A stretch of 64,000 bases of DNA, from the NCBI GenBank assembly GCA_963556495.2, contig OY747721.1, forward strand, positions 8,242,149-8,306,148, in the 5' to 3' direction. The position numbers and the translations under genes are program-made. Positions 1 to 11,599 of this stretch are shown piece after piece; position 1 is the stretch's first letter, and each line of letters opens with the position of its first letter. This stretch comes from Valencia hispanica. Lineage: Eukaryota; Chordata; Actinopteri; Cyprinodontiformes; Valenciidae. The notes under the pieces were generated by a model that did not search any database, was not told the origin of the DNA, and saw only the letters and a program-made list of their open reading frames with translations.

Positions 1-1319
1 CTATTTTGCAGAATACTTTAACAAACCAAAAACCTATTATTAAAGTCATAGAATTTCTTACGTTGAAATAACAATTAATAATACTCACATGGTATCAAAT
101 AACCTGAGATCATCTCATTACCCCATACTGGTTGATAATGATTTGACTTAAAAGTGAAGGAGTAAACTCTGAAAGAGTAGGGCCTGCATATTTGTAGTTA
201 TCTAAATTTATTTGAGCAGGGGGCAAGACAAAAAACTATGTTAGACTCAAAAGAAACAACTGTTCTGTTAATAGGCCCTTTAGTCAAAGGCTAGTTTACA
301 GACTAGTCCCTGATTAGGCTTTTAGTAGTCAACTTTTAAAATTAATAATCGAAAGAAACATCTCAAACAAACAGCAGAATAAGATTTCAGTACAATCATT
401 GAGGTTATGTTTATCTGTTTTGTCTTATACAAACCCAGCTTTAATCCTTATTAAAAGATCCTAAAAGATTATAATCACATGAGAATTGTAATGATGAAAA
501 GCTGATCTTAGTTGTTTGATGATCACAATGAATGTGATTTTGCATTAATCAGTGATAAATAAATTAAATGTTTTATTTCAAATATGATTTTTATACTTCT
601 TAAAAGAGACTTTCACAAAAGAAGAAAATGTGTAATAATCTTTGTAATGTTGAGGTGCAAGGCAGAGTGCAACTTAGATCAAATAGTCTTATAGTATATC
701 AGTTGGTATCATATAAGGCCCTAGGTTAAAACTGTTGTTACATCGCAAGATGCTCAAATAAACTGCTTTTTTAATTTTAGTAAAGAATTATTACAATCAA
801 ATTTACAAAACCCGACTAACTTTTAAACTGCTTATGTTCAAATTCTGAAATACTTAAAATGGTCAAACTTAAACTGCATTATTTAATAATAGCTAAACAT
901 AAAAAATGTTTATTTCATTTCTGAAAACTGAAAGTGTGATTTTAAGGTTTTTCCTACAACATGTGCATCTTAAAAACAGCACCATCTGGTCAGGTCAAAC
1001 ATGGACAGCATTATTTTAAACTAATTGCAGATTATATTCAGTAAAACACTGCTTGGGAAATATTTGTTTACATTGTAAAAATTCAAAATAGGGTGGTTTT
1101 GTTTGGCACAAATGTAATTTGATTTTGAATTAGAAAGAGCCTGTAATTAAGCAAAAAAACAAAAAAAACATTCACAAATTATAAGATACGTTTTACAGGA
1201 TATGCAATGAGCACAGAATAATCAATTTCAGCCTTAACCATTCTAAGTAATTTAGATTTCAAACTACAGTTGATAAAAGGTATTTCAGAATTGTTAAATC
1301 TAGTGAAAAAGTCCTCTAT
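1..1319. other. Non-coding, AT-rich; intron or 3' flank of the LDLa gene
   Basis: No coding exon or recognisable repeat seen. If the donor at 1393 is used this is intron; otherwise it is 3' flank. Confidence 0.5.
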
Positions 1320-1510
1320 TCACAAAGATTGGAGTAGGATGCTAACTTCAGCAGTGTCAGTTAAGCCTAAAGGGAAGTCCTTGTGTATCTCACCACATCC
1401 GCTCTCATCACTGAAGTCTCCACAGTCGTTGAACTTGTCACACACCCAGGTCTGAGGAATGCAGCGGCCACTGGAACAAGTGAACTCACTGCCCATGCAG
1501 GTTGAATATT
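1320..1510 (-). CDS. LDLa gene exon 7: LDLa module 6 with read-through tail
   Basis: CMGSEFTC...DFSDESGC ends at 1394. The open frame continues for 23 more residues to TGA at 1322-1320. Because G|GTGAGA directly follows the last cysteine codon in the standard phase, the tail is either an alternative end or intronic. Confidence 0.75.
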
Positions 1511-4500
1511 CTGTAAGGTAAAGATGTTTTAATGGTGGTCATCAGGCTAATGGCCGACTTGTTAGCATTTTTTTAAAGTTTCCGAATGTCACTTACCACA
1601 GCCTTGCTCATCACTGTTGTCCCCGCAGTCGTCCCAGTGGTCGCACACAAACGAATGTGGGATACAGAAGCCGTTCGCACACTCAAACTGGTGGATGGGA
1701 CAGTGGTGAATGGCTGAAAAATAAAACAAAAAAGGCCAATTCACGAGCGATTAATCAAACCATCCCACTATTTAAACAATACAAAGAATAAATATTGCCT
1801 GAGCAACCAGATTAGATGTTAGTGATGCTGACATACTGTGAATGGCATTTGTGGAGATTTTCTAATAAATAAGAACATTAGTTGAAATGTTAACCTATTT
1901 CAGTAACTCAGCTTAATAAGTGAATGATTATTTAGCTTAATTACACACAAAATGATGTTGTCAAGATTTTATTTCTGTTAATTATGAGGATTTTCTGCTC
2001 ACTGCTAAAGAAAACACAGCATTTAAGGTTAGAGTATTACATCGGACCAATAAAAAACTTTTAATACAGAAATGTATTTTAAAAAGCATCTTTGTTCACA
2101 AGTATCTCTCAGCAAATAATTCATTATTTATGACTGTCTTTAAGCTTTATTAGCTTGGACCCCTCCCTTAAATTCCACCAAATCTGTATTGGAATGCTGT
2201 TAGGGGTGGTGATGTTCTTAACAGGAAGATGAGCCCCAAATCAAATTCTGCTTCACAACTGAGTTGCTTTAAAGGATCATAAATCTAATCTGTAGCTTAA
2301 AGTTTTAAAGAAAACTTTTCTAAACTTAACTTTGTTTACTTTACCTTACTTTCCATTCCATACAAATGCATGTTTAATCAAAGAGAGTGATGTGGATTTT
2401 TGTCTACTCACTGCAGTTAGTCTCATCAGATCCATCTCTGCAGTCCTGAAGACCATTGCAGTGCTGAGAGTTATTGTAACAGGCTCCGTTTGCGCAGGTT
2501 TTCTGAGTGCATTGTGGATAATCTGTAATGAAAAAAAAAGAAGAGAAAAGTACGTAAGACAACAGAAATGTTAGAAATAAACGAAGTTGGAGACATCACT
2601 GGAAACTATCTGACAACAGCAAAGAACTTAATATATTTAACATGCTACTGCAAGTACAGTAGGATCAGCAACAGTTAAAAATAAAGCTCTTACTGCAGTT
2701 GTTCTCATCAGAATTGTCCACGCAGTCCCTCACATGGTCACATCTGTATTTGCTGGGGATGCACTGGCCCTCCTGGCATGTGAACTGGTCTGGCCTGCAG
2801 GTTCGTCCACCTGAAACAGAACTGGGTCAGAAGTTTTCTTTGCATTTGTGTTATTACAAGAGAGATACTACTGAATAAAGTTTTCATCAACAACAGGATG
2901 ATTTAGAGGTCATTCCTCAGCTCAACTTCAGTCATATTATTAGTAATGCCTCCAGTGTTATTTAGTGCAGTAACATATAGTCTACGTTCTTATTGAGTAC
3001 AAACATAAGCTGTGGCTGTGGGTTTACATTCTTGTAAGAGGTATCATTTAACTTCCTGTGTGACAAAAGTGAACAGTGAGATAATAGGGCCATCTAGTGG
3101 TATTTCCCTTGAAAACAGGAACATAACCTCGTAGCTCTCCGTTTGAAAATACATATTAATCTTTTAGTCTGTACCACATGTTCTTTGTTCGTCTGATCCG
3201 TCGATACAGTCCTCCTCCCCGTCACAGACAAATCCCAGTGAGATGCATTCACCACTGGTCACACACTTGAATTCCTGCGAGTTGCATGATGGTGGTGCTG
3301 CAGCAAGGAAGCAAAACAGGTGAACTGTTTTTGGATTTCACTCACTGACTTATTTTGTTGCTTGTTTGTTTTTGTGCACATCTTCTCTGTCCTTGTAGCT
3401 TGCCAGTCATCCACGTTTTGGAAATCCTGAATGCTTAAATGGAAGGTAACTGAACTTCTTTCATAGAAAACTAAGGCGAAGAAAAGAAGTCCAAATACCT
3501 TCTACTTACACACTCAGAAGGCTCTTCTGTTGTGTTAAAAACAAATCACTATGCATTTACCGTTAGTGGTAAAATCCTGACTGAAATAAAAAACTGCACT
3601 TACGGCAGTTCAGCTCATCAGAGTCATCTGTGCAGTCTTTAGTTCCATCACACCTCCAATCTTTATTAATGCATTGTCCATTGGTGCACTGAAACTCATT
3701 ACTGGCACAACTTCCTGCAGAGGACACATATAGTGGGCATGGCATGAAGGACACCAAACAATATTTCAATGAACAAAAAAAAGACATAATTTGGCATTGT
3801 TAGTATCTGGAAACTTCTAATTAGCAAAATATACTATACCATGCCACATTTTTTCTATTACACTTTAAACAATGGCACGGGGGCCAACCAAAGTGCTTCA
3901 CAAGGACAAGATGACTTTAAAAAAGTAGGAGAACAATTCCAAGCAATAATAAATATTAGTATAAAAGAGAAAAATAAAGAAATTATTAAGAGCAATTAAA
4001 AGCCGAGGAGTAAAAATGGGTTTTAAAACGAGACTTAAAGGTCGTGAGGGATGGAGATGTTGGTTCCAAAGTGTAGGGGCACATACTTAAAAAAGCACGG
4101 CCACCTCGGGACTTGCAACGAAAGGATTTAACTGTTAACAAATGCTGATCTGCAGACCTGAGTGAGCGAGAAGGGACATAGGGGGAAAGTAAATCAGCCA
4201 AATAGGTAGGTGCAAGGCCATTAAGAGATTTAAAAACAAACAATAAAATCTTAAAATAAATTTAAAAACAAACAGGAAGCCAGTGTAATCCTAACAATAC
4301 CGGAGTTATATGTTCCCAGCGTTTAGTCAGGAATCGGGCTGCGGCATTTTGCACTAATTGCAGGTGTACAAGAGTAGTTGAGATAATTCCAAAAAGAATG
4401 AAATTAGAAAAGTCTAGGCGCGAAGTAATAAAAGCATCAATAATTGGTTCCAAATGACGCTGCTTTAAGATGAATTTAAATTTAGAGAAGCGCCGGAGAT

Positions 4501-6228
4501 AGAAAAAACATGATTTTACTGTCCGATTAACATTTAGGTTCATTTTTGGAGAGGACTCCATTAAGACTCTAAGATTGGTGACCGAAGTTTTTAGACTTGA
4601 GGAGAGGATGGAAGGAAAATGCTGGGGGCAGGGGGAGGATCTGGGGAAAAAAATTATGTTCTCAGATTTGTCCTCATTCAAAAGCAAAAAAATTTTAGCC
4701 GGCCAAGTTTTCACGTCCTTAAGGCAGGCTGTCAATTACTGGTACAAGTCGCCAGGTTTCACGGAGACATATAACTGGCATTTATCCGCTTATAGGTGGT
4801 ATTGTACATTGTGTTTTAAAAAAATATCACCAAATGGAAGGATATGTAGATTAAAAAGTAAGGGTCCAAGAATGGAACCCTGAGGGACACCACAGGTTAA
4901 AAGAGCCATAAGAGAAGAACATCCATCCAACATTAAACTAAAATACCTATCACGGAAATAGGAGGAGAAACAGAGAAAATATACCCTACTTAGTTCGGGT
5001 TTAAATACGAAGTGACAATGAGAATAACTTCTCTTTGCTTCTTTTCAAAAGTGGAAAGACAAGAGAGCATGCAATTTAAAGTCAGGCAGGAGCATGTTGA
5101 TCTTCATAAGTCAGAAAAATTCTAAAAGAAAAAAATCTACTTCCAAGAAATGTACCTAAGATGTCGCTACAAAAGTTTAAAATTTATAGAAAATTATCCT
5201 CAAAAATACTAGTAGAATAAAAGTCAAAGAATAGTATAAATATGTTTACTTGATCATTACTTTAATTGAATTTTAGTGCCAATCCAAACACTGACTTATC
5301 AAAACTTTACACTGATGCAGCCAAAAATCTCGTTTTATTAGTATTTCTTATGACATTTTATTAAAATTCTTTAAGTTAGTGTCACTTTAGTGAGAATAAA
5401 AATGCATTTTATTGTTTCTTTGACCAATGAATTACCAGGTTTATGGCTGTTATATTTACTCCACGTGCATTTTCTGAACCTGGAATCATGTGATCTGGCC
5501 TTTAAAGAAAGGTTAATTCTTCACCACAAAAGACCGGTCCAATGTTCCGGTGTCATTTCAAAGCAATTATTAGTGGGAGACTTTGCAGAACAATAATTTA
5601 TCTTGTGTTCTTGGATTTTGTATCACATCAAGATTTACATCAATACTATATATATCCACGATCACAGGAATATTCTGTGGATAAACTCTTTAAACTTTGG
5701 CAAGGAGAGGTTCAAACTCTTAATCAGAGAGAGGGATTCAAATCTAAAACTTTTTAGCTTTTATTTTCCAAAGAAACAAAACATAAATGACACATAAATG
5801 GCCTGTATTGAAATGGGGACTGATGAAGAATAAAGGATGAATGATCCTATATGAATGCTTTGTACTGGAAAGTGCCTTGAGATGATTTTAGCTAAGAATA
5901 ACCGCTTTATAAATAATTAATTTTAATAAAATACATTTATATTCTGAATCATCTGTTGAGGCTTAAGAAAGAAAAGGCAAAATTCCTGACTTTGTATTTC
6001 AAAAAGATTTTAGACATTTGTATAGCAAACATTACATTTTACTTCATAAAAAAGATTGTGATTAAATTTGTATAAATTGATGATTTATTGAAAATTAATT
6101 AAAGTTGCGATCTATTTTTGCTATAACTATAAACTGAATTGTAAGTGAAAAGTATACTTACCCTGAACAAGATGAACTCTTTGGGACAGCAGAAGAAGAG
6201 ACAGAAGATGAAGACCTTTTAGGTCCAT
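1320..6228 (-). CDS. LDL-receptor class A repeat protein (unit A), probably incomplete at left edge
   Basis: Seven exons join in frame: 6228-6162, 3714-3604, 3297-3175, 2810-2694, 2522-2412, 1713-1597 and 1510 leftwards. The first gives a 22-residue signal peptide beginning [16 protein letters not shown]. Each of the other six encodes one LDLa module with six cysteines and the Ca-binding D-x-S-D-E end. All introns are phase 1 with GT-AG borders. Reading the last exon through gives 278 residues and a TGA at 1322-1320. That exon, however, carries a canonical phase-1 donor (G|GTGAGA) at 1394/1393 that would make it 117 nt like its neighbours, so the gene probably continues beyond the left edge. 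LDLa modules bind ligands through Ca-caged acidic loops; partner unknown. Intron 1 holds a LINE fragment. No membrane helix is visible here, so secreted versus receptor is undecided. Confidence 0.8.
1597..1713 (-). CDS. LDLa gene exon 6: LDLa module 5
   Basis: 117 nt; CPIHQFEC...DNSDEQGC. Acceptor TTTTTCAG, donor GTAAGT. Confidence 0.85.
2412..2522 (-). CDS. LDLa gene exon 5: LDLa module 4
   Basis: 111 nt; CTQKTC...DGSDETNC, the shortest module (F-x-C position replaced by K-T-C). Acceptor TTACAG, donor GTGAGT. Confidence 0.82.
2694..2810 (-). CDS. LDLa gene exon 4: LDLa module 3
   Basis: 117 nt; CRPDQFTC...DNSDENNC. Donor GTAAGA, acceptor TGTTTCAG. Confidence 0.85.
3175..3297 (-). CDS. LDLa gene exon 3: LDLa module 2
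   Basis: 123 nt; CNSQEFKC...DGSDEQRTC pattern. Acceptor TTGCTGCAG, donor GTACAG. Two paralogous decayed copies of the same length lie at 28313-28435 and 48266-48388. Confidence 0.85.
3604..3714 (-). CDS. LDLa gene exon 2: LDLa module 1
   Basis: 111 nt; begins SCASNEFQC and ends DDSDELNC, with six Cys in LDLa spacing. Acceptor TCTGCAG and donor GTAAGT. A decayed copy lies at 48.7 kb. Confidence 0.85.
3832..5005 (-). mobile_element. L2/Rex-type LINE 3' fragment in intron 1 of the LDLa gene
   Basis: Minus-strand frames at 4735-4262 and 4243-3986 read the C-terminal end of a non-LTR reverse-transcriptase [29 protein letters not shown] and [14 protein letters not shown], then [13 protein letters not shown] near the end. 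The frame is broken. The flanking intron sequence resumes at about 5005 and matches unit C at about 48970, where no such insertion exists, so it entered after the unit duplication. Confidence 0.75.
6162..6228 (-). CDS. LDLa gene exon 1: start codon and signal peptide
   Basis: ATG at 6228-6226 followed by a hydrophobic Leu-rich stretch (HLLSLLLLS) and a phase-1 donor GTAAGT at 6161-6156. It is the only ATG with a signal-like peptide upstream of the first LDLa exon, and the phase fits that exon exactly. Confidence 0.75.
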
Positions 6229-7369
6229 CTTTGAGGGCTCTGTTTTCCTCGCCGGAGCTCCTGTGTTTCACTGCTAAGGTCTTAGTTCGGCCCAGTGTGT
6301 GCACTCATGCTCAGTCTGCAACCATGACTCTCTGAAGTGGAATGATCCGGACTGTGGTGATGACCCTGAGATTGAGATGTAAAACCCTGAGCAGGCAGCA
6401 GATCAGTAATGTGACACAGAGTAAAACTGGTTTTTATGGCTCATTACTTGACATAAACTTCATCTAAGATTAACTTTTACCTGTCGATATGTTGTCTACG
6501 TCAGCAAAAAAAGTAACGAGCCACTTTTTAGCAATTCTGTGACAGAAAGTTCACAGTCAACAGCGAAAGCAAGGGAGGATTTTAAAAGAAGAATCGAAGC
6601 AATTTCTAATTGAACTAGTCACATTTCTGAACAATCACGTTAATTAAGTTGATTATCTTTTAAAGTATTTGATCAGATTAAAAATTTCCTCATCAGTTTA
6701 GCTTCACGTTGAAATTTATGGTCCATTTGTGCTTAATGCAGTGATGCTTCAACGTCTGTTGAGTTTTATATTAGTTTTCATCATTATTATTTAAAACAAT
6801 CAGAAACAAATCCAAAAAGTGTATAAAGAACCCAGTTAAACAAATAAATTGTCTCAAACATGCAGACATTTTTATTATTGGCCTCTAAAGATTAAAAGAA
6901 AACACTTAAAAACAAAGAGCAAATGAGGCACTGGATTCATGAAGGCCGATACTTGATGAAGAAAAAGCTCTTATTTTGCATAACATATGTAGCTTCGTGA
7001 CAGTGTTTTATAAACCTAAACCAACACATGACTACTGATGTAACTGTACCTAAAATGTGAATCATTATCTAAAATACACGGTCAAACTGCATAAGTGAGA
7101 AATGTAAAAAAACGCCAGGTGGCAAACTGCTTGTCCTGAGCCTGATTCTTGTGTATGCTACTTTGAAATCTAATAGTTTTGTTCAATACTGTAGGTTTTC
7201 TCATAATGTTTACCTTTACGTTTTTGGTTATGTGTTTGCCAGGCTATGTCTGTCTGGTAGTTAGCAACATAACTCAAAATAGGGACTGCATCTTATTCAC
7301 CCCCTTAAGTGTAAAAGACACTTGTGTCTGGAAAGTCCATTCACTATTCATCAGGATTCCTGGCTATCA

Positions 7370-7625
7370 TGACAGCATTAAGACAAAAGAACACGAAAAA
7401 ATCAGACAAAAGGTTGTTGAAGAGTATAAGTCAGGGGATGGATACAAAAAATCTCTAAGGCATCCATCATCAAGAAATGGAAGGAATATGACACATTTAT
7501 AAATCTGCCTAGATTAGCCTGTCCTGCCAAACTGAGTGACCGTGCAAGAAGGAAACTGAGAGGGGCCACCAGGACACCTATGACTATGCTGAAGGAGTTA
7601 CAAGCTCCAGCAGTTGAGAAATTAG
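7370..7625 (+). mobile_element. Tc1-like transposase fragment (N-terminal part)
   Basis: Broken plus-strand frames read EEYKSGDGYKK, SIIKKWKEYDT and LSDRARRKLRGATRTPM, typical of the helix-turn-helix region of fish Tc1-like transposases. Truncated, no DDE region here. Confidence 0.65.
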
Positions 7626-7639
7626 ATTTCCGCATTAAT

Positions 7640-10430
7640 TTTATGCAGATACATTTTTGTTGTAACTGTAAATTTCAGTGTTTTCCAGGTAAGCGCTGGG
7701 GCGTTTTGCCAAAATGCAAGGGACAGGAGTTTTATGTGAAATTAATGCCGCATTATCGGAAATTTATCATCCTTTCAATCAGGAAAGACTGACGATAAGC
7801 AGCTTTTGCTGACTTCCTTTATTGGATTTTTATTGTGCATGGCCTTGTTGCTAAAATCCTGTTTAACTAGTTTATGGCTTTGCAGTAGGAGCAAGAATTA
7901 AAGCTTGTTCAGTGTATAATGACTCAGGAGAAAAATATCTACAGACTCAAGTGCATGCAGCTTTTTAAACATTTTTTTAATGGTCAAATAGAAATTCAAC
8001 TTCACAAATTTTGAAACTTTGCAACACACTTTTCACTTGTTATTTAATTATGAGTTTTTGTATGTCAGTAAGTAATCATAATGGTTTGGTTACTTCTTTT
8101 CTTTGCTCTTTATCTTTTGGGAAACCTAAACATCACACCTGGTTATCTAAAATATATGTCAAGGTATACCAATGTTTCCTTTCGTTCTAAAAGACATGGT
8201 GGGAGAGAATGTAATGTTTAACGAAAGGCCATGTACCGTGGCACTGACAACTTGTAATTACTTGCATATGAAGTAAAACGTTGTTGCCCTCGAGTGGCAG
8301 TTTCAAAAAAAGGGAGTGCAAACTGCAAGCTCTTTCAGAAACATTAGGTTGTTGAGAAACCATTAGCTTTGAAAATTGCATTATTTTATTAAAAAATTAG
8401 ATTCAAAAACTTAATTTTGAAAAAAGACATATCTATCCATCAACCATCCATTATCTACTATACCTGCTCATCTTTGCATGAAAACTACCTTTAAGAGTCA
8501 GGTCAGTGCCACAAAACCAGCAACTTTAAAATCAACTTTAGCAATTATGCGATGAAGAGTAGTCAGATATCTGGGCAGAATGATGCCGTAAGCTTGTTGA
8601 TGGAAAAACTTTTAATGGAGAAATAACCACGAGGGTGGGAGCATTAACCAAAGATTATCAGGGGTGTATGTGTATAGCTGAGTCTGTGTGTATAATTTTG
8701 AAACTATGTGGAAAATAGAAGTTAACTGATAACTGTATATCTTACTTCACTCTGAATGAGCGTAAGAGATTAAAAGAGAAAATATATATTCAAACTTGTG
8801 ATCCTATCTGGGGTTTTTTGTGTGTTTTTTTAAAGTTATTTATTGTAGAAATATACCAACAACAACAAGAATAGGTAAATGGATTCATGCATAATCAAAA
8901 GCCCAAAGTCAGTACGAGATTTTCAGTCTTATGTGTCGAGTGTTTTTTCACCAATGGTTCATGACGTGTTGCTGCCATCTGCTGGGCGAGGGGTGTACAT
9001 GTTCCCACGGGGGTCTGTATAACAGCAACAGGCTGAATTAACCTTAGTCTGAAATGTCCTTTCATTCGGTGTAAGTAGAAAATCATCATAATTGACACAA
9101 ATGGAGGTTTGAAAACATCAGTATGTGCGCAATTAATCTATAAGTGTGTCACTGTGAAGTGAGTTAGGCCTACGAAAAAATAATTAAACTCAATTAAAGA
9201 AGAGAGTTTTCAATGTATTTCAATTTATTGAATATGGATGTTTATTTATGATGTGAGTTTGCATATTTCTGAAATAATCTGTCTGAGTCCGAGGAATGAA
9301 CACTAAAGTTATAGTGTGTCCATCGCAGCAAGATCACTCTTATAAAAAAATTTAAATTCAAAAATCAACACACCAACCTTTATTGTTCCTATAGGCATAT
9401 AAAAAATGCAATAGAAAATTCCAATTAGAAGACAAAAAGATAATCTCCGATTCACAGTTTTTCAGTTAAATACTACGTGACACGTGGCAATTGCTATATG
9501 TTTCAAACTTTATATTAAAAATGAATGATAGATAATCTTATAAACCAAAAGGCTTCATCAAGCTTCACATCTGAAGTGGAAAATCAGAATTCGCAGGCTT
9601 CATACAGGTTATGAAACCTGCGATGACCGTTGCTTATATACCTCCCACTTATAAATAAAACACACAGAAAGATGCTGAACATCTCCACATTATCTGATTT
9701 GGAGAAATCTTAATTTCATCTCATTTACTAAAACATAGTAAAACAGAAAACTCAAACTAAACCTGAAGAACTTCCTTCAAACAACTCTAGTAAATTCATA
9801 AATAAAACAAATAAATACATAAATAACTGGAATTCCCCATCTGAATTTTGCTCTAGTGAGAATAAACTAATAAACTAATAAAATAACATAGAATAAATTA
9901 TGTATTTATCTTCCATTAACTGATATAACAGAGGTCAAGTGACTCAGAATTAAGTAATTATGAACCATTCATCATAGTTTTGACAGTGAAAGATGGGACT
10001 GGTTCATGACAGCTTATAACTGATCAGAATAGAAATCCCACAATGGAAGCTTAAAATAAAATAAAAACACATGATATAACCACACCTATAACATCGTATT
10101 GCATATCTCAGCCAATATGCTCCTGTTTAAGTATTTTACAAGGAAGGAATTCCAATGAAATTTCATGATTTTGACAACGAAAGACAGGACTGGTTTATGA
10201 TAGCTTATGGCAGGCCAGAATAGAAGTCACACAATGGAAGCTAAAACTAGAAAAGGAACAGATGATACAACAATATCTACTACATTACATTGCACATCTT
10301 GCTTAATCTGCTCCTGTTTACATCTTTGACATCAAGGGATTCCAATAAATAGCATCATCTTGTGGAAATACCACTATAGGAACCCCTGAAGTGATTCAAC
10401 CTTCTTCCCCTTGATTAAAGTAAGGATTGG
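7640..10430. other. Intergenic block conserved between units A, B and C
   Basis: No gene seen. Blocks around 7640-8180, 8530-8800 and 9240-10370 are recognisably homologous to 50190-50720, 30960-32880 and 57780-59400, with indels. This is the spacer between LDLa-like remnants and the mucin 3' end. Confidence 0.55.
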
Positions 10431-10437
10431 TCTGGCC

Positions 10438-10566
10438 TCAAATCTGAGCGTAAAAGTGTGTGGCTTGGTTCTGAGCATAAGGGTTGAATTGTAGCTGCTC
10501 ATAGGGGATATTCCTGGGTCGACCCTCAGAGAATGACAACATGTCATCTTGGCTGTTGTTGAACCA
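10438..10566 (-). pseudogene. Unit A mucin last tail exon, early stop
   Basis: WFNNSQDDMLSFSEGRP...FNPYAQNQ matches the paralogues. A TGA replaces the CGA of the SRGQ segment, so the final NPYFN would be lost even if the upstream frame were restored. Confidence 0.7.
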
Positions 10567-10653
10567 CTGCAGTAGAGAAGAAGAGACATAATTTGTGAGC
10601 AAACAAAACACAAATGTTTGCCTTCACTGCATCTCATGCAGAGCTGTACCCAC

Positions 10654-10878
10654 CGAGTTCCTCCCAGAGGAAATCAAGTTTTGTTGACTGTTGCTTGGAG
10701 TCATCTCCAGGTTGGTCTTGCTGTCCCAGTTGGTGTTGACTGTGGCCCGTGGAATTCGAGGGACACAGAACTTTGGCAGGCTGACCTTGCTATGGGATAG
10801 TGGGGCATGGCAATAGGATGGCTTTGATAGGCTTTCCCATTGTCCACAACTTTACTCTTGGAGCTTTTCTTCTTAAAT
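10654..10878 (-). pseudogene. Unit A mucin tail exon 1, frameshifted
   Basis: Starts FKKKSSKSK like the paralogues. Relative to units B and C (262 nt) it is 225 nt: a 36-nt deletion plus one missing G in a run near 10800-10806. After the shift the frame ends at TGA 10705-10703. Confidence 0.75.
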
Positions 10879-11092
10879 CTGAAAAAAGATTTGAACAGTG
10901 CTGTAACTGTGTCAGTCCTACGGTGTTGTATTTATAGATAGATTTCTACAGGCGTCTGCAATTAATTAGTAAAACCACCAAACTTTAAAATGATCTCAAA
11001 CACATAGCATAGCTTGCAGTCTAATACAAAGGTTAGAATGCAGTTTTGGAGGAAAAAAATGACAAAGGTCATAATAAATGGTTCAAACTTAC

Positions 11093-11180
11093 TTGGTTGC
11101 TATCACTAGCAGAATGATCAATGTAATGATCAGCAGGCCTCCAAGGATAGAAGAAACGATCATCAGGATCAACGATGTGT
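11093..11180 (-). CDS. Unit A mucin membrane-helix exon
   Basis: 88 nt, phase 1 in and phase 2 out, encoding SLILMIVSSILGGLLII and further hydrophobic residues; identical phasing to unit B exon 10. Intact splice sites. Confidence 0.7.
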
Positions 11181-11424
11181 CTAACGAACAACAGAAAAGC
11201 AGTCAGCGATGAGTCACTGTCTTTTTGTGACTTATAACAGGATCACATAACATTCAAGAAAGCATTTTGCCTCAAAATGGAAATTTTTTATTTATATGCC
11301 TTGATCAAAACTTTAGAGGGAAAGTTTATTTTGGTAATAAAAAAAATCGTGAATGTTCTTTAGTAAATGTCTTATGTGTTAAAATTGGTTTGATAACAAT
11401 TTTTTGAATGAAGGTTTTTGTGTG

Positions 11425-11575
11425 CCTTGATTTGATAGTTAGACAGGAAGTAGGGGGGGGAGAGAAGGGCATGCAGTAAACGGCCCAGGGCCAGGACTTG
11501 AACCATACATTCGGACAAAACAGGCTAAAATTATCTGGACAATGTGACGGGGGGTGGGCAGTCACCTCCACTCAA
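11425..11575 (-). repeat. tRNA-derived SINE fragment (unit A)
   Basis: Carries the element seen in fuller form at 34495-34655 and 60470-60595 in units B and C: GACAGGAAGTAG segment and, on the minus strand, a B-box-like GGTTCAAGTCC. Same position relative to the membrane exon in all three units, so it predates the duplication. Confidence 0.5.
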
Positions 11576-11599
11576 AATAAATAAATAAATTCTGTTTTC

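Noticed and set aside
10374..10637. 87-codon minus frame MRCSEGKHL... and equivalents at 32872 and 59411
   Set aside because: A wrong frame across the last mucin exon and its intron; the frame that matches splice phase gives the NPY-rich tail.
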